NCBI RefSeq assembly: GCF_017310645.1
Contig: NZ_JAFLRH010000017.1
Location: 124,001 to 188,000 of the forward strand
Origin: Paradesulfitobacterium ferrireducens
Lineage (GTDB): Bacteria > Bacillota > Desulfitobacteriia > Desulfitobacteriales > Desulfitobacteriaceae
Length of the DNA: 64,000 nt
Reading direction: 5' to 3'
Below are positions 57,303 to 64,000 of this stretch, in pieces. The translations under genes were made by a program, and so were the position numbers. Below the pieces are notes generated by a model. It did no database searches. It was not told the DNA's origin and saw only the letters and a program-made list of their open reading frames with translations. The first letter of the stretch is position 1. Every line of letters starts with the position of its first letter.

Positions 57303-57569
57303 ATGCCCCAAATCAGACCAATCACTGATTTAAGAAACACCAATGAAATCTCTGACCTTTGCCACGCCAAGAAAGAACCGATATTCATAACGAAAAACGG
57401 CTATGGCGATTTAGTTGTTATGAGTATTGAAACCTTTGATTCCATGCTGGAAGACCGTGAACTCGATGCGGCTATCGCGGAGGCCGAAGCGGAGTACACT
57501 TCTGATGACCAGCTAGTCGCTGCAAGAGAAGCTCTATCGAGTTTAAAGAGGAAGCATTTTGGAAAATAA
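57303..57569 (+). CDS. Phd/YefM-type antitoxin
   Basis: An 88-residue protein: MPQIRPITDLRNTNEISDLC, then KKEPIFITKNGYGDLVVMSIETFDSM, the N-terminal DNA-binding fold of the Phd/YefM family, and an acidic C-terminal tail that would bind the toxin. A TGCTATAAT extended -10 and GGGAGG precede it. The cognate toxin gene overlaps its end but is truncated, so this antitoxin is orphaned. Confidence 0.85.
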   Translation: MPQIRPITDLRNTNEISDLCHAKKEPIFITKNGYGDLVVMSIETFDSMLEDRELDAAIAEAEAEYTSDDQLVAAREALSSLKRKHFGK

Positions 57570-57666
57570 ACCCGCCGCCGTAAAATTACTGCCTCGTGCA
57601 TACCGCGATTTGGACGGTACTTATAGTCACAATCCGATACTCAAAAAGCCAATTTTAAGTGGCTGA
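57559..57666 (+). pseudogene. truncated RelE/ParE-type toxin
   Basis: From TTG 57559 the frame reads MENKPAAVKLLPRAYRDLDG, then TYSHNP, the N-terminus of a RelE/ParE toxin, then departs from the family and stops after 35 codons. The catalytic core is lost. It overlaps the antitoxin by 11 bases as in intact pairs. Confidence 0.7.
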
Positions 57667-58091
57667 TGTTAACACCATGCTCACAAATATCCGAAAAACG
57701 TGCTTGTGTTAGCATTTTCCTCGAAGCCTTTACCTGCACGCCACACAGCCAATCAAACCCGCACCACTGCACCATTTTCCCCGCTCCGGCAGGTACCTAA
57801 AAGCACCCCAAAAACTCAGCGAAACCTCTGATGTTTCTGCGCCGGCCGGGCAATACGCTGGCCCTGTCGAGGACATGCAGATTTGCTGCTGAATGCGCCA
57901 ACAGGGATAACAGCGTCCAACTCTCCTGCATCCCGCCGCCGGAGAAAAATAAACTATTCAGAGCTATAAAGGCCTGAACAGTTGCGGATGTCAGCCGGCT
58001 GCGTAAACGGATAAACCCTACGATGGAGTAGGGCTGTTTTGTAAATCGACGTGAGGTGAACGGTTTTGGACTATACAGAAACGGCTGAAAT
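57667..58091. other. gap without a gene
   Basis: 425 bases between the toxin remnant and the helicase remnant. I see no reading frame, tRNA or repeat that I can support. The composition is GC-rich toward the helicase, like the element fragment that follows. Confidence 0.5.
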
Positions 58092-59739
58092 GTGAGAATG
58101 AAAAGCTCCGGCAGCGCAGCCGAAGACCTTTTCATAGAGCTGTTTTCGGATACCTTCGGTGTTGAGAAGGCGGGGTACCTCTATTCGCAGTACCCGTTTT
58201 ATGACATCTATCAGAACACCCGCTTCGCCGACTTCGTGCTGGAAAACGGCGCACGGCGCGTGGCGTTTGAGATCGACGACGAGGCGTCGCACAACAAGGC
58301 TATCGTCTCACAGAACAAGTTCTACGACGACCTGCTCAAGCAGAACAGCATGGTACATCTGGGCTGGGATGTCTACCGCTGGGCCGTGCGTCAGATGCAG
58401 ATTCAGCCGGATACAGTTAAGGACGAACTGCGCGTCTTTCTCGGCACACATCCTCAATTCCGCGAAATCGAGGACTACCTGCCCGCTCAGCGCGGCAAGG
58501 CGCTGGACGGCGCCAAACTGGAGCTTAGAGAACATCAGAAGGCGGCTCTGAAAATATTTCAAGCCCGGCTTTACCCTCGGCCTGACCGCGACGCCGGAAC
58601 GTGCCGACGACAAGAATATCCTTGATATATTCAAAAACACAGCGCACAAGCTGGACATCAAGACCGCCGTGGAGATCGGCGAGCTGGTTCCCGTGCGCTG
58701 CATTCGTATCCACACCAATATTGATTTGACAAAAGTGCGCTTCAATAGCGTTCAATATAACATCCGCGATCTGGAGAGCAAGATCTATGTGCCGGAGCGC
58801 AACCGCCTCATCGTGGACACATGGCTCAAGTATGTGCGGGACAAGCGTACCGTCGTGTTCTGCGCGTCGGTCAAGCACGCCGAGCAGATTGCCGATATGT
58901 TCCGCGGGGAAAATGTCGTTGCCGCAGCCGTATCGGGCGTCATGAAAGCCTTCGAGCGGAAAGAATTTATTGCCAAGTTTGAGAGCAGCGAGGTCAAGGT
59001 TTTGTGCGCCTGTGACCTGCTCAACGAAGGCTGGGACTGTCCCCAGACCGAGGTGCTGTTCATGGCGCGACCGACCATGTCCAAGGTACTTTATACCCAA
59101 CAGCTTGGGCGCGGAATGCGGCTTTATGAGGGTAAGAATAGCCTGATGGTGTTCGACTTCGTGGACAATGCCAGCCAGTACAATATGCCACAGTCCCTTC
59201 ACCGTCTGTTTCGCCTCAAGGATTATCGCGCCGGCGCCATGGTGCTGGCTCCACAGGGGCAAAAGGCCGCCGAAGAGAACCTGTACGCACGCGGCGAAAA
59301 GCCCGATGCGCTCATCGACTGGCCGGTGGACGCCATGGATTATGAGCTGGTGGATATCTTCAACTGGAAGGAGGAAGCCGCCGGTATGATGTCGCAGATG
59401 GAGTTCGTCCGCCGCGTAGACGTGCAGGCCGAGACGATCGAGCGGTATGTCCGTGAGGGGATGATCGTACCGGACCTCATCGTACCGATAAGCGAGCATC
59501 GGACGTTCAAGTATTTCAAGGAGGAAACTCTAGAAAAGTACGCCGAACAGTTCGGATGGACGCTGATCAACGACGACAACCGAAAGGACTTGTTTATGGA
59601 CATGGTGCGGCAGATGGATATGAGCTATTCCTATAAACCCGTGTTGATGAAGGCGATCCTGCTCTACGCCGACGATAAGGGCCGCGTGAAGCTCTCCGAC
59701 ATCGATCAGTGCTGCAAGCTGCATTTCCTTTTCGTTTAA
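58092..59739 (+). pseudogene. DEAD/DEAH-box helicase lacking its first motor lobe
   Basis: The N-terminal part (to about 58554) reads SSGSAAEDLFIELFSDTFG ... FADFVLENGARRVAFEID (nuclease-like domain) ... LRVFLGTHPQFREIEDYLPAQ and LELREHQKAALK. It then joins, one frame off, to YFKPGFTLGLTATPERADDK (from 58555), which goes on through helicase domain 2 (QLGRGMRLYEGKNSLMVFDF). The Walker A and DEAD-box region, roughly 110-120 residues in relatives, is deleted. The 3' end also stops early (59739). Neither half is likely functional. GC content is well above the backbone. Confidence 0.8.
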
Positions 59740-59790
59740 CTGTGTCATGGTATTATCTCCTTCTCCTTTTTCTTATTGGAGATTATTGTC

Positions 59791-60014
59791 ATTACACGGT
59801 AAAAATACAGCCCCCTGAGAAAAATAGCACACCGCCTGACTGTCAGCCAAATACCACACCATCCAGCCCGCATGATGACTTGGCGGTAGAGGAAAATTCC
59901 CCCGCTGAAGGAAATAACGCTCCTTTTGTCATTGATAACATGGATAATACATTTCAGATAAAACTTGCGACGGGTTTTAATGAAGAGAGCTTGGCCTTAC
60001 TGAAAAGCGGATAA
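59791..60014 (+). pseudogene. C-terminal remnant of a second DUF6550-like gene
   Basis: The frame reads YTVKIQPPEKNSTPPDCQPN, then TTPSSPHD. The EKNSTPPD-QPN block matches the predicted end of the DUF6550 gene at 55.3 kb (KKNSTPPDYKPN). The 5' part is absent; the piece abuts the broken helicase. The tail to the stop at 60014 is not recognised. Confidence 0.5.
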
Positions 60015-60056
60015 GGATAAAAAATCCATGATTTGACGGAAATTATAGAAGCGATC

Positions 60057-60091
60057 GGGGCTTCGCGCAGTGACGCGAAGCCCCTTTAAAA
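60057..60091 (+). terminator. terminator-like hairpin at the end of the remnant zone
   Basis: GGGGCTTCGCG and CGCGAAGCCCC form a perfect 11-bp stem, then TTTAAAA on the + strand. It overlaps the 3' end of the AAA-DUF4143 gene on the other strand. Confidence 0.65.
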
Positions 60092-61390
60092 TGACATACT
60101 GTTTAACCAATTTATTGCGTACAAAGGTACGTTGGTCAGCCACTCCTCTTTTCTAAAATCCGACATCGATGTACGAAAGGCCACTTTCGGTTGATATTTT
60201 TGAAAATAACTTTTGAGGCTCTTAGCTTGCAAGTTTTCGGAGGCTTTGACCTCCAGTGGAATAATATTAGAATTGCTCTGGAAGATAAAATCAACTTCGG
60301 CGCTTCCTTTTTCCGCTGACCAGTAGAAAGGTATAAACTCCCTGCCGGATACAAGCTGCTGTAAAACATACTGCTCCGTTAAGGCCCCTTTAAACTCTTC
60401 GAAAACCCTATTTCCTTCAAGCAAAGACCTTAAGTCAAGCCGGCTTAAAGCGGCCAAAAGCCCGACATCCAGGATAAATAGCTTAAAGGCATGAAAGTCT
60501 TGATAGGCCATGAGCGGCATATCCGGCTTAGTCACCCGATGTACTTTGTAAACCAGGCCACAATCAAGCAGCCATTGCAGAGCAAGCTCATATTCTCGCG
60601 CTCTTGCACCCTGTCTAATCAGCCCGTAAACAAACTTGCGGTTTTCTTTGGCTAGCTGGGCGGGGATAGAATTCCACAGCATTCTGATTCGTGGAACAGT
60701 TTCATTGGGGGCGTGTTTTGAGAAATCCTGCTCATAAGTCATCAACAACCGGTTTTGGATCTCGCGTACTTTTGTATAATCCTGAGTGAGAATAAAAGTG
60801 GAGACGGCTTCCGGCATTCCGCCGATATAATAATATTGTTTTAGCGAATCAAGGTATTTGCCTTTGAAGGTTGTGATTAAACTAAAATCCCCCTCTCTTA
60901 ACAGCTGTGCCAGATTGCCATTGCTGGTGGCTTCCAGAAACTCCAAAAAATCCAGGGGATATAGGTCCAGAAAATCAACCTTTCCTACCGGAAAAGATGT
61001 TCCGGGGTGAAGCGCAACCCCCAGCAAGCTGCCGGCGGCCAACACATGATATTCAGGTGCATTTTCGTAGAAATACTTGAGTGAGGTTAGAGCCCGCGGT
61101 ACCTCCTGGACCTCGTCAAAAATTATTAAAGTGTTTTCCGCTTCTATCGTTACCCCGGCTTCAATTTGAAGGGCAGTAATAATTCGATGGATGTCAAGAT
61201 TGCCACTAAACAGGCTTTCCATGCGCTCGTTATTGTCAAAATTAATGTAGGCGCATTTTTGATACTGAGTCCTGCCGAATTCTTTCATGAGCCACGTCTT
61301 CCCGACTTGCCGGGCACCGCGAATAATCAGCGGTTTTCTATAGGGAGAGTCTTTCCACTCGATTAAATCATTTATAGCTTGTCTCCGCAT
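60086..61390 (-). CDS. AAA ATPase with DUF4143 domain
   Basis: A 434-residue protein of the AAA_14-DUF4143 family. It has Walker A IIRGARQVGKTWLMKEF (about 24-40), Walker B LIIFDEVQEVP and the sensor region HVLAAGSLLG; the C-terminal DUF4143 domain includes WSAEKGSAEVDFIFQSNSNIIPLEVKA, a PD-(D/E)XK nuclease-like core. Function is unsettled; such genes move often between genomes. ATG at 61390 has GGAGG upstream; GTG 61399 is an alternative. Confidence 0.88.
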   Translation of the reverse strand: MRRQAINDLIEWKDSPYRKPLIIRGARQVGKTWLMKEFGRTQYQKCAYINFDNNERMESLFSGNLDIHRIITALQIEAGVTIEAENTLIIFDEVQEVPRALTSLKYFYENAPEYHVLAAGSLLGVALHPGTSFPVGKVDFLDLYPLDFLEFLEATSNGNLAQLLREGDFSLITTFKGKYLDSLKQYYYIGGMPEAVSTFILTQDYTKVREIQNRLLMTYEQDFSKHAPNETVPRIRMLWNSIPAQLAKENRKFVYGLIRQGARAREYELALQWLLDCGLVYKVHRVTKPDMPLMAYQDFHAFKLFILDVGLLAALSRLDLRSLLEGNRVFEEFKGALTEQYVLQQLVSGREFIPFYWSAEKGSAEVDFIFQSNSNIIPLEVKASENLQAKSLKSYFQKYQPKVAFRTSMSDFRKEEWLTNVPLYAINWLNSMSF

Positions 61391-61416
61391 CGACGGCACC
61401 TCCAGTTACATATAGT

Positions 61417-61650
61417 CTAACCAAAATATAGCACATAAACCACAAAAGTCAAAGGACTTACTGATTGATTTAAGCGAACGGATGGAAAATGTGTACTGCC
61501 GGTTACTCCGGTTGAATCATGGTGATACTTCTCCCATTCCCGGGGAGTATAGACCACGATATCAAGGTCGCGTCCGTATTCGACTTTGAGGAGTATTTCG
61601 CGCACGAGCGCACGTTTATCTTTGGTATCGGCGAGCTTTGAAGATAAAAA
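61417..61650 (-). pseudogene. nucleotidyltransferase-like fragment
   Basis: The frame reads LADTKDKRALVREILLKVEY, then GRDLDIVVYTPREWEKYHHD, similar to the middle of small nucleotidyltransferase-domain proteins (D-x-D in RDLDIVVY). After STGV the sequence departs from the family and stops; no start codon with a ribosome site is seen. Truncated at both ends. Confidence 0.5.
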
Positions 61651-61662
61651 TCAGCATATAAG

Positions 61663-61687
61663 CCCCCTGATTAGGGGGATTTTTTTT
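61663..61687 (+). terminator. strong intrinsic terminator
   Basis: CCCCCT and AGGGGG with loop GATT, then ATTTTTTTT on the + strand. No intact + gene precedes it, so it probably ended a gene now lost. Confidence 0.8.
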
Positions 61688-61805
61688 GTGAATGTAGAAT
61701 TAAATTACGTTAAGCCAAAAAACTTCTTATTACAAAGTTTTCGAGTAAACAATAAAAGCTGCACACAAGATATAAAAATAAGAAAAAACTGGAGGAGTAA
61801 AAACG

Positions 61806-63050
61806 ATGGCAACAGTCAAACCTTTTCAAGCATTAAGGCCTACCCCGGAGTTGGCAGACAAGGTGGCTGCCCTTCCGTATGATGTGATGAACAGTGAGGA
61901 AGCGCGCGTGATGGCAAAGGGTAATCCTTATTCCTTCCTGCATGTGGATAAGGCGGAGATAGACCTTGATCCGTCCATTGACCCCTACGATCAAAGGGTC
62001 TACGAAAAGGCCAGGGATAATTTAAAGGGTATGATTGAACAAGGGACATTTATTCAAGAGGACAAGCCCAGCTTCTATATTTACAGGCAAGTAATGAACG
62101 GCCGGGCTCAAACCGGGCTGGTGGGGTGTACTTCCATCGATGATTATCTCAATGATATTATTAAAAAGCATGAGCACACCCGGGCCGATAAGGAACTGGA
62201 CCGGATTAAACATGTTGATTACTGCAATGCCAATACGGGGCCGATATTTCTGACCTACCGGGCCAAACAGGAAATCAATGAACTGATTAGCCGCTGGGTA
62301 GAGGCCCGCAAACCGGTGTATGATTTTGTCTCGGGGGACGGGATCGGGCATACGGTGTGGGTTATTGATGATGTGGCTGTCATTGAAAAGCTGGCGAGCG
62401 CGTTTGCCGGGGTTGAGTACCTGTATATCGCTGATGGACACCATCGTTCTGCTTCGGCGGTAAAAGTCGGACTGAAGCGGCGGCAACAATTTCCTAATTT
62501 CACGGGCACGGAAGAATTCAACTACTTTTTGTCCGTCTTGTTTCCGGATGAGCAACTATTCATTATGGACTATAACCGGGTGGTGAAAGACTTAAACGGC
62601 AACACGGTACAAGACTTTATACAGAAGTTACAACAAAAATTCGAGGTGGAAGAGTACAAAGGCCAGGGTTCATACAAGCCTGCGGAGAAGCATTCGTTTG
62701 GCATGTATTTAGAGGGCAAATGGTACAAGCTCACAGCTAAAGAAGGAACTTTTGATCCCGGCGACCCGGTTGACCGTTTGGACGTTTCTATTATGCAAAA
62801 TAATCTCATGAACCCGATTTTAGGCATTGAAGACCCCAGAACAGACAAGAGGATTGACTTCGTGGGCGGCATCAGGGGTTTGGCAGAACTTGAGCGCAGG
62901 GTGAAGGAAGGGATGAAAGTGGCTTTCTCCATGTATCCGACTACGATAGCCGATTTAATGGCGATTGCGGATGCGGGGAAAGTGATGCCGCCCAAATCTA
63001 CCTGGTTTGAGCCGAAACTGAGAAGCGGTTTGTTTATTCATGAACTATAA
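61806..63050 (+). CDS. DUF1015 family protein
   Basis: A 414-residue protein with the DUF1015 pattern: ATVKPFQALRPTPELADKVAALPYDVMN at the start, GLVGCTSIDDY, HEHTRADKE, then YIADGHHRSASA (about 203-214). Histidine and aspartate positions in DGHHR suggest a phosphotransfer or metal-dependent reaction; related proteins occur beside serine biosynthesis genes and are annotated SerC/SerK-like. Function here is not fixed. ATG at 61806 has GGAGGAG upstream. It marks the return to backbone-like genes. Confidence 0.88.
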   Translation: MATVKPFQALRPTPELADKVAALPYDVMNSEEARVMAKGNPYSFLHVDKAEIDLDPSIDPYDQRVYEKARDNLKGMIEQGTFIQEDKPSFYIYRQVMNGRAQTGLVGCTSIDDYLNDIIKKHEHTRADKELDRIKHVDYCNANTGPIFLTYRAKQEINELISRWVEARKPVYDFVSGDGIGHTVWVIDDVAVIEKLASAFAGVEYLYIADGHHRSASAVKVGLKRRQQFPNFTGTEEFNYFLSVLFPDEQLFIMDYNRVVKDLNGNTVQDFIQKLQQKFEVEEYKGQGSYKPAEKHSFGMYLEGKWYKLTAKEGTFDPGDPVDRLDVSIMQNNLMNPILGIEDPRTDKRIDFVGGIRGLAELERRVKEGMKVAFSMYPTTIADLMAIADAGKVMPPKSTWFEPKLRSGLFIHEL

Positions 63051-63125
63051 AGGGGCGCATAGCCCCCCTTAATGCCGGGTTTGTAGAATTTCTGTAATAC
63101 TCAAAATGTTTTAGGAGTGAATCGA

Positions 63126-63467
63126 ATGATTTTTGGAGAATGGATAAAAGAGTTTCCAGGGGGAATCATTGTTACGGATGCAGCGGGCAAAATTATTGAT
63201 ATGAACGAAGTAGCCTGCAAGACGTGGGAGAAATTCGGAGGAAGCGGTTTAATTGGGAAAAACATCCTCGACGTTCATACTGAACCGTCTCGGAGCAAAG
63301 TTAAGGAAATGCTCGAAACTCAGGCAGCCAACAAATACACAATTGATAAAAACGGAGTAAAGAAACTCATTTATCAAACCCCTTGGTACAAAGCAGGTGC
63401 ATATGCCGGGTTTGTGGAGTTAGCTTTGGAGATACCAAAAGATATGACGAATTATATCAGGGGCTAA
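63126..63467 (+). CDS. PAS domain protein
   Basis: A 113-residue protein consisting of one PAS domain: WIKEFPGGIIVTDAAGKIIDMNEVACKTWEKFGGSGLIGKNILDVH, then KLIYQTPWYKAGAYAGFVELALEI. The fold binds a small ligand and the C-terminus ends without an output domain. It may be a stand-alone sensor. ATG at 63126 has AGGAG 8 bases upstream; an in-frame GTG at 63117 is less likely. Confidence 0.8.
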   Translation: MIFGEWIKEFPGGIIVTDAAGKIIDMNEVACKTWEKFGGSGLIGKNILDVHTEPSRSKVKEMLETQAANKYTIDKNGVKKLIYQTPWYKAGAYAGFVELALEIPKDMTNYIRG

Positions 63468-63471
63468 ACGT

Positions 63472-64000
63472 ATGCAAGCCAGACACTCAGACTATTATCC
63501 TGTCATCCATTGGCGCGATTTTAAGTTAAAGTTATTTATTGAAGGTGTGTTTGTTGGACTGCTTTCAGGCATGGTTGGGGTTGCCTTTCGGTTTGTTCTT
63601 GAAAAAGCCGACTTGTGGCGCGCCGAGCTTTTCCCGTGGTTGCGGGAAAAAGGTCCGGCTGTCATTGTTATCTGGTTTGTCATATTGGCGGTCATCGCCG
63701 TGATTTTAGGCTTTTTGGGCAGAAAAGAACCCATGGCCGTCGGGAGCGGAATTCCCCAAGTGAAGGGGGAGCTTGTAGGACATCTGAAAATGAACTGGGC
63801 TCAGGTGTTGGCCGTGAAATTTGCCGGAGGGATTCTGGCGATTGGAGCGGGTTTATCTTTAGGGCGGGAGGGGCCGTCGGTCCAGTTAGGAGCAGTGACA
63901 GCCAAAGGCTTTAGCCGGTTTTTCAAGAGGCTTCAGATTGAGGAAAAATATCTCATGACCAGCGGAGCCGGTGCCGGGTTGGCAGCGGCCTTCAGTGCGC
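63472..64000 (+). CDS. ClC-family chloride channel/antiporter, N-terminal part
   Basis: The first 176 residues are visible and the gene continues past the right edge. Motifs GSGIPQVKGEL (anion-selectivity motif 1) and GREGPSVQLGAVTA (motif 2) are diagnostic of ClC proteins. The N-terminus is a short polar stretch and helix B begins about residue 20. No gating glutamate judgement is possible beyond GREGP, where Glu is present, as in transporters. Confidence 0.93.
   Translation, partial: MQARHSDYYPVIHWRDFKLKLFIEGVFVGLLSGMVGVAFRFVLEKADLWRAELFPWLREKGPAVIVIWFVILAVIAVILGFLGRKEPMAVGSGIPQVKGELVGHLKMNWAQVLAVKFAGGILAIGAGLSLGREGPSVQLGAVTAKGFSRFFKRLQIEEKYLMTSGAGAGLAAAFSA

Noticed and set aside
58525..59499. 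A long - strand frame opposite the helicase
   Set aside because: It is the mirror of a GC-rich coding frame. The + strand carries clear helicase motifs.

Overview
The window comes from the origin region of the chromosome of a spore-forming, anaerobic, Gram-positive bacterium of the Peptococcaceae/Desulfitobacteriaceae type (Desulfitobacterium-, Desulfosporosinus- or Dehalobacter-like). The genus is an inference. It rests on a Spo0E-like protein, YyaC, LonC and YyaC-era sporulation genes; on the SCIFF peptide with its radical SAM maturase; on tRNA-Sec and SelB; on a molybdopterin oxidoreductase; and on the order gyrB-gyrA-pdxS-pdxT-serS after dnaA.

Replication starts near 41.5 kb. DnaA boxes lie on both sides of dnaA, and an AT-rich unwinding region with trinucleotide steps precedes dnaN. 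Right of the origin, genes run on the + strand: dnaA, dnaN, recF, remB, gyrB, gyrA, pdxS, pdxT, serS, tRNA-Ser, tRNA-Arg, tadA. Left of it nearly everything runs on the - strand, away from the origin: rpmH-rnpA-yidD-yidC-jag, mnmE-mnmG-rsmG, parA-parB with two parS sites, DUF554, DUF4446, ykvI, selB, a three-gene ABC importer, a CBS-ACT protein, DUF2889, selC (tRNA-Sec), cvpA, DUF951, ychF, rpsF-ssb-rpsR, a MazG-like gene, yybS, rplI, lonC, dnaB, an FAD oxidoreductase, purA, tRNAs Lys, Glu, Phe and Gly, spo0E-like, a Mg2+ transporter behind an M-box riboswitch, scfA-scfB, a Mo oxidoreductase, a TPR protein and walJ (cut by the window edge). A small + strand pocket at 7.3-8.7 kb holds an MpsC-like gene, an HD-GYP gene and a chemoreceptor remnant; yyaC is also on the + strand.

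From 52.5 to 61.7 kb the backbone is interrupted by an accessory zone. It begins at a tRNA-Ser(CGA) gene broken in its anticodon arm, followed 150 bp later by a complete but different tRNA-Ser(CGA). Behind it are truncated pieces of integrative/conjugative-element genes (HTH, DUF6076, two DUF6550 copies), an HNH nuclease, a DUF3990/HTH toxin-antitoxin pair with operators placed on its promoter, a Phd antitoxin with a truncated toxin, a DEAD/DEAH helicase that has lost its ATPase motor lobe, an AAA-DUF4143 ATPase and a nucleotidyltransferase fragment. Backbone-like genes resume with DUF1015, a PAS protein and a ClC channel (cut by the right edge).

Several non-coding structures have no gene to explain them: three tandem co-varying hairpins behind rpsR, a 119-bp dispersed repeat present twice in opposite orientation, a short promoter-to-terminator unit at 26.2-26.3 kb, a terminator hairpin leader before the MpsC-like gene, and a family of GAATTCAGGAGTCAGGAGTC-type spacer repeats.
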